From Caballeronia sordidicola (GTDB lineage Bacteria > Pseudomonadota > Gammaproteobacteria > Burkholderiales > Burkholderiaceae): 64,000 nt of DNA. Shown piece after piece: positions 17,466 through 25,402 of this stretch. The notes beneath the pieces are model-generated. The model was not told where the DNA came from. It saw only the letters and a program-made list of their open reading frames with translations, and did no database searches. The position numbers were made by a program, and so were the translations under genes. Location of the stretch: NCBI RefSeq assembly GCF_001544455.2, contig NZ_FCOC02000011.1:1-64000 (forward strand). The letters run 5' to 3'. Every line of letters starts with the position of its first letter. The stretch's first letter is position 1.

Positions 17466-18182
17466 ATGGCAACGGCTGGCATCACTCGCGCGGCGCTTGC
17501 GCATGTAATCAGGAAACTGGAAGACAGGATCCTCGACGCCAACTGGCGCAAGGAAACGCGCCTGCCTTCGGAGCGGGAGCTGGCAGCCGAATACGCCACC
17601 TCACGCGCCACCGTGCGCGAGGCGATCCAGCGTCTCGTCACGCGCGGCTTGCTGGAGACCCGTCGCGGCAGCGGCCTCTTCGTAAGCGCCCAGCAGCCGG
17701 CGCGCCTAAGCGCGCCTTGGCTGCAGTTGATCGCGGAAAATCCGCCAGTGCGGGGGGACACGCTGGAGTTTCGCCTGATCTTCGAATGCGCCGCCGCGCG
17801 TTTCGCGGCGACACGCGCGACTCCCGATCAACTGACTGAGATGGCATCGATTCTGGAGCGGATGCATCATGCAGTGCACGCACGGGACGTCGAAGCGGAG
17901 GCGCGCGCCGATGCCGAATTTCACGCGGTCCTTGCAACGGCGTCGCACAATCTGATGCTGAGCCATTTCTATGCGAGCGTGATCACTTTATTGCGCGAGC
18001 ACATCACGAACAATACGTACGAGGCGTCGCATATCCAGCTCGACGGGGGAGAACTGGCACTGACACGCCTCGCCCAGCACAAGGCGATATATCGGGCCAT
18101 ACGCGCTCGCCGGCCCGACGCGGCCTTCAAGGCCATGCATGCGCACATTGATTTTGTCGGCAAGCAGTTCGCAGCGACATGA
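17466..18182 (+). CDS. GntR-family transcriptional regulator, FCD subfamily (UxuR/LldR-like)
   Basis: A 238-residue regulator. The start at 17466 has GGAGG five bases upstream. The winged-helix domain includes L-P-S-E-R-E-L-A-A-E-Y-A-T-S-R-A-T-V-R-E-A-I-Q-R-L, a textbook GntR recognition helix, and R-R-G-S-G-L-F-V. The FCD domain from about residue 95 holds E-F-R-L-I-F-E and the ligand-pocket residues D-A-E-F-H-A-V-L and a C-terminal H-A-H-I-D-F. It is divergent from the UxaA-type dehydratase and is its likely repressor, released by a sugar acid. Confidence 0.88.
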   Translation: MATAGITRAALAHVIRKLEDRILDANWRKETRLPSERELAAEYATSRATVREAIQRLVTRGLLETRRGSGLFVSAQQPARLSAPWLQLIAENPPVRGDTLEFRLIFECAAARFAATRATPDQLTEMASILERMHHAVHARDVEAEARADAEFHAVLATASHNLMLSHFYASVITLLREHITNNTYEASHIQLDGGELALTRLAQHKAIYRAIRARRPDAAFKAMHAHIDFVGKQFAAT

Positions 18183-19264
18183 TGGTTGGTACCGCCAAGC
18201 ATTGGCTGGGAGCAGAATGTGAGTTTTATGGCAGGGTTCGAATGACTGAGGCGACCGGGTCATGGGATATGGTTGAGTCGAGCGGCGCGCGATTGCCATC
18301 GGTGCAAGTTGCCGTCTTTGTTTGCGCTGTAGTGAGTTTGAAAACCTCATTCTGGTAATGCGAACAAAAGGATAGTTGCCGCCCGCTTTTGCTGCATTAA
18401 TTACGAATGCTCATACCTTACTCCTTTGATCGTGGCGTACTGTGCTCGTGCTGTCAGTCTTGAAATCGCAGCAGCACACATAAATTGGAGTTACTCGATG
18501 GGCCAACCATACGGGCGTTCACAGAGCGCGGGGAAGAGGTTGCAAGCGTCGCGTCAACCCCCAACGGGAAAGCCGGCGCAACGCACCAATAAAGCACTGC
18601 ATAAAGCCTGTGCCGCCGCGGGAGTCAGCGCAGACGGCATCCGTTATCAAAACGCGAGTGTTCAAGTTGCTCGTCAACGCTGGGGGTGCCGAGAATCTTG
18701 CTCTCACGCTCGATTCATACTTGGCGCCCACTTCGGAGCCGGCAAACGGTGAGCGATTTACAGTCGAGACTGCGTTTTTCACATGGAAGCAACGCTGCGA
18801 TTGCCGCGCGGGTTTTTTGATCAACCGTACCCTGTATTGACTCCAGAGTGCAACCCTATTGCTTTAACCCATGGGCTCGGGCTGTGTTTGCGGGAGGGAG
18901 TGGCAAGCGGCAGCTGGTTTGTCTCCTACGACGCCTGCACCCGCAAACGGTCCGACCTAAGCGCAACCTAAGCAGCGAAATCGGATCACGCCATCTGCGT
19001 TTAACTTTTTATTCAGGAGGAAACGATGTTGGATCCGACTATCCCTACTTCGCCCATTACGGTGCCGGATGCGCCATCGCCGAATGCACCGGTAGACCTC
19101 CCAGATGTCCCGGCGCGTCGACCGTCAGCCGCATCCGGTCTGTTCGTTCAATGCTGCCCTCGCTTTATGCCTGTCAGGAATGGGTGTTATCGACGGCACC
19201 TGCCTTCTTGGGATTGGCGCTGACGCTCATCATTTGCTCGTCGACAACACGCAGGAGCAAACCG
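18183..19264. other. Intergenic region of about 1.1 kb with unrecognised short frames
   Basis: No family is recognisable. Two frames have plausible ribosome sites. One starts at 18498 (TTGGAGT upstream, about 85 residues, basic and Gln-rich) and overlaps another from 18610. The other starts at 19026 behind a strong AGGAGG, giving about 65 residues rich in Pro and Asp (M-L-D-P-T-I-P-T-S-P). The strong site makes the 19026 frame worth keeping as a possible small peptide or a gene with a damaged 3' part. The rest seems non-coding. Confidence 0.35.
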
Positions 19265-19831
19265 ATGAGCAACTTCCTAACCTACACGATCAATGACGCA
19301 CCGGCCGATTCGAAGGCCAGCCTCGAAGACACGAAGCGCGCCTTTGGCTTTGTCCCCAACCTTCAGGCGAACATGGCGGAATCGCCAGCGCTGATAGCAG
19401 GTTACTCGGCGCTGTGGGACCTTTTTTCGAAAAGCACGCTGACGCCGCACGAACAGCAGATCGTCTATCTCACATCGAACTTTGAGAACAACTGCCACTA
19501 CTGCATGGCCGGCCACAGCACGCTGGCAAAGATGCTCAAGTTGGATGCAGGCGTGATCGCCGCGCTGCGCGCCGGCACGCCGCTGCCCGATGCAAAGCTC
19601 GAAGCGCTGCATCGCTTCACGACGCTCGTGGTGCGTGAGCGTGGCTTGGTCCCGGACGGCGAAGTCGACGCATTCCTCGCTGCTGGCTACACCCGTCAGA
19701 ATGTCCTCGAAGTGATCTTGGGCGTAGCGACCAAGGTGATGAGCAACTACACGAACCACATCGTCCACACCGAACTCGACGGCTTCATGGCGGGTAATGA
19801 GTGGACTAAGCCAGTCGCCGTCGCGGCTTAA
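19265..19831 (+). CDS. Carboxymuconolactone decarboxylase (CMD/AhpD-like) family protein
   Basis: A 188-residue helical protein of the AhpD/CMD superfamily. The central motif N-N-C-H-Y-C-M-A-G-H-S gives the C-x2-C and downstream His of AhpD-type proton-relay redox sites. The surrounding E-Q-Q-I-V-Y-L-T-S-N and T-K-V-M-S-N-Y-T-N-H segments also fit. CAGGAGC precedes the ATG at 19265. The larger frame reading in from 18848 is not needed. It heads a run with a crotonase, a peroxiredoxin-like gene and an SDR, consistent with defence against peroxides or reactive carbonyls, but no substrate can be named. Confidence 0.85.
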   Translation: MSNFLTYTINDAPADSKASLEDTKRAFGFVPNLQANMAESPALIAGYSALWDLFSKSTLTPHEQQIVYLTSNFENNCHYCMAGHSTLAKMLKLDAGVIAALRAGTPLPDAKLEALHRFTTLVVRERGLVPDGEVDAFLAAGYTRQNVLEVILGVATKVMSNYTNHIVHTELDGFMAGNEWTKPVAVAA

Positions 19832-19894
19832 GCCGTCGCCGGGAGCACTTGCGGCTCCGTCCGACCCCATACGGAATCTCTCCGAGGATGCGCA

Positions 19895-20671
19895 ATGTCC
19901 ACGTTCGACCGGTATTCAAACGCGTACTCTAACGCCAGACTGACCCGCACGCCAGACGGCGTGCTCGAAGTTCGCTTCCATACCGACGGCGCAAAGCTCG
20001 TCTTCAATGGCCATACTCATGAACAGTTCACCGATATGTTTCACCAAATCGGCGAAGATCCGGATAACCGCGTGGTTATCCTGACGGGTAGCGGCGACGC
20101 ATTCATGGACGCGATTTCGCCGGAAGGTTTCGATTTCTTTACGCCGCGTGGCTACGACAAGATCTTCCGCGAAGGGCGCAAGATCCTGATGAACATCCTG
20201 GACATCGAAGTCCCGATGATTGCCGCGCTGAACGGCCCGGTCCTGCTGCATTCGGAATACGTCCTGCTGTGCGACATCGTGGTGGCCACGCCCGAGACGG
20301 TGTTCCAGGACATGCCGCACGCCGCATTCGGCATCGCTCCGAATGATGGCGTCCATCTGCTGTGGCCGGACATGATCGGCAGCATTCGCGGCCGGTACTT
20401 CGTGCTCACGCAGCAAAAGCTTGATGCTGCGGAAGCAAAGTCGCTGGGTGTAGTCAATGAGATCGTGCCTGCGGATCAATTGCTGGATCGTGCGCATGCC
20501 ATCGCCGCGACTATCGCAAAGCAGCCACCGCTCACCACCAAATACACCCGCATCGGCCTCACCCAGCGCCTGCGTCGGGTGATCGACGAAGGCATCGGCT
20601 ACGGCCTGGCGCTGGAAGGTATCACCGCAGCCGAAGTGGCGCGCATGGCAGCAGCGCAAAACGCCGCCTGA
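19895..20671 (+). CDS. Crotonase-fold hydrolase resembling 6-oxocamphor hydrolase
   Basis: A 258-residue enoyl-CoA hydratase/isomerase-fold protein. The usual crotonase region G-P-V-L-L-H-S-E-Y, F-Q-D-M-P-H, I-A-P-N-D-G-V-H-L-L-W-P and G-R-Y-F-V-L-T-Q-Q-K-L-D-A is closer in wording to 6-oxocamphor hydrolase than to CoA-dependent hydratases. His142, Asp151 and Glu241 fall where that enzyme's catalytic His, Asp and Glu lie, by comparison with the family as I remember it. Such enzymes cleave non-CoA cyclic beta-diketones by retro-Claisen reaction. The classical pair of crotonase Glu residues is not evident. It lies 63 bases after the CMD gene, probably in one operon. Confidence 0.7.
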   Translation: MSTFDRYSNAYSNARLTRTPDGVLEVRFHTDGAKLVFNGHTHEQFTDMFHQIGEDPDNRVVILTGSGDAFMDAISPEGFDFFTPRGYDKIFREGRKILMNILDIEVPMIAALNGPVLLHSEYVLLCDIVVATPETVFQDMPHAAFGIAPNDGVHLLWPDMIGSIRGRYFVLTQQKLDAAEAKSLGVVNEIVPADQLLDRAHAIAATIAKQPPLTTKYTRIGLTQRLRRVIDEGIGYGLALEGITAAEVARMAAAQNAA

Positions 20672-20726
20672 ATCCACTGACCTTTCAATTCCGCAATTCC
20701 TTTATTCCTCTCGACGGAGAACGCTC

Positions 20727-21399
20727 ATGTCACTGCAAGACAGACTCGACGCATTCCGGGCCGACTTCAAAGCAGGCAAGCCGCCGTTCAATGCGCCCCC
20801 GCAAATTCATCCGGTGATGGAACGCGCCACGGCAGAATTGATTGCGAGCGGCCATGCGGGTCGCGCGATCAAGGCCGGCGACCCGCGCGCCGCATTTCAA
20901 CCTGAAAGATCAGAACGGCAATGACGTGTCTTCCGCCGCGCTGCTGGTGAAGGGCCCGCTGGACGTGACGTTTTATCGCGGCGTCTGGTGCCCGTACTGC
21001 AATATCGAATTGCAGGCGATCAACGAAGTGCTGCCGCAGATTCAGACATATGGCGCGAACGTCGTGGCGATCTCGCCGCAGACGCCGGTCAATAGCCGCA
21101 AGTCTGTGCGCACCAACGAACTCGGCTTCCCGGTGCTGAGCGACGTGAATGGTCAGACGGGCGCTGACTTCGGATTGCGTTTCGCGTTGCCCGACTATCT
21201 GGTCGAGTTGTACAAGAACCTGAAGAACGATCTGCCGGCGTTTAACAACGACCCGAGCTGGACCTTGCCGATGCCCGCGCGCTACGTCATCGGACAGGAT
21301 GGCATCGTGCTGTATTCCGAAGTCAACCCGGATTACACGCGTCGTCCCGACCCGTCGGACATGTTCCCGGTTCTGGAAAAAGCGACGTCCAGCGCCTGA
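20727..21399 (+). pseudogene. Peroxiredoxin-like (AhpC/TSA) protein with a 1-nt frameshift
   Basis: Two overlapping frames make one thioredoxin-fold peroxidase-like protein of about 224 residues. The first (from 20727) covers the N-terminal ~55 residues up to A-I-K-A-G-D. One extra C in the run after GAC near 20880 throws it out of frame. The second frame continues A-P-H-F-N-L-K-D-Q-N-G and holds F-Y-R-G-V-W-C-P-Y-C-N-I-E-L (a C-x2-C redox site) and V-L-S-D-V-N-G-Q-T-G-A-D-F-G-L. Start, ribosome site (GGAGAA) and terminator are intact. A single base could be a sequencing error, in which case this is a working gene. Confidence 0.8.
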
Positions 21400-21423
21400 G
21401 CTTTATCGCTAAACGCTTACCAC

Positions 21424-21452
21424 GCCGCGCCGGAGAACCCGGCGCGGCTTTT
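21424..21452 (+). terminator. Rho-independent terminator
   Basis: A perfect 10-bp GC-rich stem, GCCGCGCCGG and CCGGCGCGGC, has a 5-base loop followed by TTTT. It lies 25 bases after the peroxiredoxin-like stop and ends the CMD-crotonase-peroxiredoxin transcript. Confidence 0.85.
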
Positions 21453-21482
21453 CGATTCCTTCCGGTTCGTAAAGGGCATTTG

Positions 21483-22197
21483 ATGACACAGCGTACATTT
21501 CTCGTAACAGGCGCGACTAAGGGCATTGGCCTCGCGTTAACAGAACGGCTGCTTGCGGACGGCCACCAAGTCGTGGGTCTCGCGCGCGAAGCAAGCGATT
21601 TCCCAGGCGAACTGGTCAGCCGATCTTGCCGACCATGCCGCAACGAGTGCGGTATTGGATGATCTGGTGCGCCGTCACGCGTTCGATGGCGTGGTGAACA
21701 ATGTCGCGCTCGTCAGACCTCAGCGTCTGGGTGAAGTCGTGCTCGACGATCTCGACGACGTCCTCGCGCTGAATCTTCACCCCGCCGTGCAGACCGTTCA
21801 GGCGCTGCTTCCCGGTATGCGGGCGCGTGGCTGGGGACGCGTCGTGAACATTTCCAGCCTGACGATTCTCGGCATGACGCAACGCACGGCCTATGCCGCG
21901 GCGAAAGCCGCGTTGGTGAGTTTTGCGCGATCGTGGGCACTGGAACTGGCTGGCACGGGCATTACGGTGAATGCCGTCGCACCAGGTCCGACAGAGACCG
22001 CGCTGTTTCGGGCGAACAATCCGCCGGGGAGCGCGGGCGAGAAGCGGTATCTGGCCTCAGTGCCGATGGGCCGCTTCGGTAAGCCCCATGAAATTGCCGC
22101 GACGATTGAATTGCTTCTGTCTGACGCGGCCGCTTTCATGACCGGTCAAACGCTGTACGTCGACGGTGGAGCATCAATCGGCAAGCTCGCTTTCTGA
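21483..22197 (+). pseudogene. Short-chain dehydrogenase/reductase with a 1-nt frameshift
   Basis: The frame from the ATG at 21483 reads L-V-T-G-A-T-K-G-I-G-L-A-L, the SDR cofactor motif, up to about 21620 (F-P-G-E-L-V-S). One base is missing there (near AGC-CGAT), and the protein resumes in the next frame with A-D-L-A-D-H-A. It then shows V-N-N-V-A (the N-N-A-G position), N-I-S-S, catalytic Y-A-A-A-K-A, A-P-G-P-T-E-T and the C-terminal G-Q-T-L-Y-V-D-G-G. Joined, it is about 238 residues, a normal SDR length. Its 3' end overlaps the convergent LysR gene by 24 bases. Sequencing error is again possible. Confidence 0.8.
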
Positions 22198-23106
22198 GGA
22201 CGTACCGCCCGGGCTGCTGCCAGCGGCACCGAGTATCTCTTCCACGAAGGCGACAAAGGCGCGTGCCTTCGCACTCACCAGGCGCCCGGCCGGGAATACC
22301 GCCCACAGGTCGATCGAGGGCAATTCCCAGTCGATCAGTACCGCCTGGACCGAGCCGTCGGCGAGTTCCGGCGAGAACATCCATTCCGACGCGATTGCCA
22401 AGCCCATGCCGCCGAGCAAGGTCGTACGCATGCCCTCGGCGGCGCTCACGCTGACGCGCCCCGATACCACCACCGCCACTTCCTTTCCCTGCTGGCTGAA
22501 CGCCCACGACTCGCCACCGCCTCGCAACGAATACACGATCACCTGATGCTGGCTGAGCTCCGCAGGCGTCTTCGGCACGCCCGCTTCGGCGAGATACGCG
22601 GGCGTGCCGACAACCAGCCGGCGGCTTTGCGCAAGGCGGCGCGCGGTCATGGTCGAATCGTCGAGCGATCCCATACGCAACGCAACGTCTACGCCTTTTT
22701 CGAGCAGGTCGATGGTGCGATCGTCCAGTACGATATCGATCTGCAGATTGGGGTGCCGGTCCAGAAAGGTCTTGAGAGCGGGCAGGATGTGCAGGCGCGC
22801 GAAGGTCACGGCGGCACTGATGCGAAGCGCACCGGACAGCCCGGTAGACACGTCGCGCGCGACATGCTCGGCAAGGTCCACTTCCTCGATTGCGCGCCGC
22901 GCGTGTTCGTAGAAACGCTGACCGGCATCGGTGGGCGTCAGCCCGCGTGTCGAGCGCAACACGAGTCGCACGCCGAGTCGCTCTTCGAGTTGCGCGATCG
23001 ACTTCGAGACGGCCGGTTGCCCGAGTTTGAGCCGCTTTGCGGCTGCCGAGAACGAGCCCGCCTCCACTACGCTGACGTACGTTTCCATTGCTGCCATCCG
23101 GTCCAT
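22174..23106 (-). CDS. LysR-family transcriptional regulator
   Basis: A 310-residue LTTR. The start at 23106 (M-D-R-M-A-A-M-E-T-Y-V-S-V-V-E) is preceded by AAGGAGA; the longer frame adds no family sequence. The helix-turn-helix has G-S-F-S-A-A-A-K-R-L-K-L-G-Q-P-A-V-S-K-S-I-A-Q-L-E. The effector domain follows, with L-P-A-L-K-T-F-L-D-R-H-P and G-M-G-L-A-I. It is convergent with the SDR gene and lies just upstream of, and co-directional with, the Old Yellow Enzyme gene. The two T-N11-A dyads at 24523-24586 are good candidate targets. Confidence 0.88.
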   Translation of the reverse strand: MDRMAAMETYVSVVEAGSFSAAAKRLKLGQPAVSKSIAQLEERLGVRLVLRSTRGLTPTDAGQRFYEHARRAIEEVDLAEHVARDVSTGLSGALRISAAVTFARLHILPALKTFLDRHPNLQIDIVLDDRTIDLLEKGVDVALRMGSLDDSTMTARRLAQSRRLVVGTPAYLAEAGVPKTPAELSQHQVIVYSLRGGGESWAFSQQGKEVAVVVSGRVSVSAAEGMRTTLLGGMGLAIASEWMFSPELADGSVQAVLIDWELPSIDLWAVFPAGRLVSAKARAFVAFVEEILGAAGSSPGGTSSESELAD

Positions 23107-23262
23107 GCTGCTACTTCTCCTTGAAGGACCTTGAAGTCCGTATCGCGACTGAGAGGTTTTCAGCCGGAAGTCTATTGCGTCAGAACCAGGTCGATGTAAT
23201 TGTGGGTGTCGGGCAGTCTTTGTAATCTGCATCGCAATTCACGGAAACGATTCGCTGAAATA

Positions 23263-23300
23263 AACAGCCCCGCCGCAGGTGATCCTGCGGCGGGGCTGTT
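23263..23300 (-). terminator. Rho-independent terminator of the alkene reductase gene
   Basis: A perfect 17-bp stem with a 4-base loop (left arm 23263-23279, right arm 23284-23300) begins 20 bases after the OYE stop on the minus strand and is followed there by TTATTTC. It is one of the strongest hairpins in the window. Confidence 0.85.
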
Positions 23301-23319
23301 CACAACGCTCGCTTCCGGT

Positions 23320-24435
23320 TCAGATAACCAGCGCGGTGCTGTGGAAGGGATAATCGGTGTAGCCGTGCGCATTGCCACCGTAGAACGTCGAGCGGTCGTA
23401 ACGGTTCAGTGGCGCCCCGACGCGCAGTCGCTCGGGTAGATCCGGATTGGAGATGAACAGACGCCCGAACGCGACGAGATCGGAGTCGCCTGCCTCGATC
23501 ATGCGATGCGCGCTGTCCGCAGTGAAGCCGCCTGCCACGATGAGCGTGCCTTTGAACACGCGCCGCAAGTCTTTCGCCGAGACCGCCGACACCGCTGCGG
23601 CGACGTCATCGTTACCGCGCACGCGTGGTTCGATCACATGCAGATACGCTAGTCCATAGCCATCCAGACGACGCGCGACGTAGCCGAACGTTGCGTGCGG
23701 ATCGCTATCGGACATCGTGCCGTACGAACTTCCAGGCGAAAGACGAACCGCGATCTGGCCAGCGTCCCATACCGAACCGATTGCATCGAGCACCTCGAAC
23801 AGGAAACGCGCGCGGTTCTCAAGCGAGCCGCCGTATGCATCCGTGCGGTGATTCGAGCCGTCCTGCAGAAACTGGTCGGGCAGATAACCATTGGCTGCAT
23901 GCAATTCGACACCATCGAAACCGGCCTGTTTCGCGAGCACCGCCGCGTGACGGAATGCTTCGATCACGCCCGGAATCTCTTCGAGTGCGAGGGCACGCGG
24001 GAACACCTGTTCGACCTCGATAATCTGGCCGTTTTCGTCATGGATTGCCGAATGTTCATAGGCACGCACGGCAGAAGGCGCGACCGGCATTTCTCCGCCG
24101 ATGTTGGCGGGGTGCGCCTGTCGTCCCGCATGCCACAGTTGCAGGAAGATACGTCCACCTTTTTCGTGGACGGCGTCGGTGACGCGTCGCCAGCCGCGCG
24201 CATGTCCTTCGGTGTAGATCCCCGGTGCGCCCGCATAGGCGAAGCCAAGTGGAGACACCGATGTCGCGTCGGAAATCAGCAAACCGCCCGACGAGGCGCG
24301 CTGCGCGTAGTAATCGACCATCAGATCGCCGGGAACATTGTGCGCGTCGGTGCGCATCCGTGTGAGTGGCGCCATGACGACGCGGTGGCTGACCGGATAG
24401 GGACCGACCTGAGTTTGGGTAAAGAGGGTGTTCAT
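23320..24435 (-). CDS. nemA: Alkene reductase, Old Yellow Enzyme family (NemA-like)
   Basis: A 371-residue FMN-dependent NADPH oxidoreductase. It begins with L-F-T-Q-T-Q-V-G-P-Y and M-A-P-L-T-R-M-R. It contains Q-L-W-H-A-G-R-Q, D-G-V-E-L-H-A-A-N-G-Y-L-P-D-Q-F-L with the substrate-binding H-x2-N pair, N-R-A-R-F-L-F-E, and the C-terminal V-A-F-G-R-L-F-I-S-N-P-D-L. Members reduce activated C=C bonds and nitro esters such as N-ethylmaleimide. The length and the H-A-A-N pair mark the classical OYE group. It diverges from a GST gene, an arrangement that suggests electrophile detoxification. Confidence 0.92.
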   Translation of the reverse strand: MNTLFTQTQVGPYPVSHRVVMAPLTRMRTDAHNVPGDLMVDYYAQRASSGGLLISDATSVSPLGFAYAGAPGIYTEGHARGWRRVTDAVHEKGGRIFLQLWHAGRQAHPANIGGEMPVAPSAVRAYEHSAIHDENGQIIEVEQVFPRALALEEIPGVIEAFRHAAVLAKQAGFDGVELHAANGYLPDQFLQDGSNHRTDAYGGSLENRARFLFEVLDAIGSVWDAGQIAVRLSPGSSYGTMSDSDPHATFGYVARRLDGYGLAYLHVIEPRVRGNDDVAAAVSAVSAKDLRRVFKGTLIVAGGFTADSAHRMIEAGDSDLVAFGRLFISNPDLPERLRVGAPLNRYDRSTFYGGNAHGYTDYPFHSTALVI

Positions 24436-24522
24436 TGCGCGTTACCTGAGAAAAGGGAAAAGACCTCTGGATCTTCAGGGCAAGCGCGAATCTGCAGAAG
24501 ACGGTACCGGGAGATAGCTGTC

Positions 24523-24586
24523 ATTCCTGAGCGGAATAGTCAGAAGGGTGAGCCGTCGGGAGTCATTGGTCATTCCTCGCGGGAAT
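24523..24586. promoter_or_regulatory. Tandem LysR-type boxes between the OYE and GST genes
   Basis: Two 15-base dyads with the same arms are present: ATTCC-N5-GGAAT at 24523-24537 and again at 24572-24586, 49 bases centre to centre. Each fits the T-N11-A pattern of LysR-type binding sites. They sit between the OYE gene (start 24435, leftward) and the GST gene (start 24683, rightward). A distal recognition site plus an activation site is the normal LTTR layout. The LysR protein at 22174-23106 is the obvious candidate; this assignment is inferred. Confidence 0.65.
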
Positions 24587-24682
24587 AGCGCTTATCGCTC
24601 CGGCCGGACTTCACCGGATGTCGAATGCCACGCAAAGTTCGTCTCACGTCAAGCCGACATCTCTCTTAAAGGATTACACGCC

Positions 24683-25312
24683 ATGTACCACGTTTATGCA
24701 TTCGCTACACCCAATTCCGTTAAGGTGCCGATCGCACTCGAAGAACTCGGAATCGACTACACGCTACATGCCGTCAACGTTCGAAAGGGCGAGCAGAAAA
24801 GCGACGGATTTCTTGCATTGAATGCTAACGGGAAGGTGCCCGTACTGACCACCGACGACCGCAATTTCACGCTGACCGAGTCTTCGGCCATCCTTGTTTA
24901 TCTCGCTGAAAAGCACGGCAAGCTACTCTCGCAAGACCCGGTGCGCCGGGCGCGCACGTTTGAACAACTGTTCGTCCATGCTTCCGGGCTGAGCCCAGCC
25001 TTCGGACAGGCGGGTTACTTCCTGAAATTTGCACCGAAGGTTGTGCCGCACGCCATCGAGCGCTTTTCCGGCGAAGCGAACCGGCAGCTGAAACTGCTCG
25101 ACGCTACCCTTGCCAAGCAGCCGTTCGTTGCAGGCGACGAATATTCCATCGCGGATATTGCGCATTTTGGATGGATTTGGAGACGCGCCTTTCCGGACCT
25201 GACTTTCGACGAGACGCCCCATGTGCAACGCTGGTACGACGCGATGTTTGGGCGTCCGGCAGTGGTAAGAGCAATCGAGAAGCTCGAACTACTTGCGAGA
25301 GAAAACGGGTGA
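24683..25312 (+). CDS. Glutathione S-transferase family protein
   Basis: A 209-residue GST. The N-terminal thioredoxin-like domain has T-P-N-S-V-K-V-P-I-A-L-E-E-L, K-V-P-V-L near residue 52 (the cis-Pro) and the glutathione-binding E-S-S-A-I-L. The helical C-terminal domain has the N-capping D-E-Y-S-I-A-D-I-A motif. T-P-N-S-x-K at the start is typical of nu-class/YghU-like bacterial GSTs, which bind two glutathione molecules or use disulfide-bond reductase chemistry. The ATG at 24683 follows AAAGGA; the upstream frame is unused. It is divergent from the OYE gene and likely co-regulated. Confidence 0.88.
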   Translation: MYHVYAFATPNSVKVPIALEELGIDYTLHAVNVRKGEQKSDGFLALNANGKVPVLTTDDRNFTLTESSAILVYLAEKHGKLLSQDPVRRARTFEQLFVHASGLSPAFGQAGYFLKFAPKVVPHAIERFSGEANRQLKLLDATLAKQPFVAGDEYSIADIAHFGWIWRRAFPDLTFDETPHVQRWYDAMFGRPAVVRAIEKLELLARENG

Positions 25313-25402
25313 GGCGTGTCGGTACAATGGTTGTGGCCGTTCGTGTCCGGAAAAGGGTGCCAGTCCTCAAAGTGCAGATGTCTGTGATTTCCCAGGGCGT
25401 AA

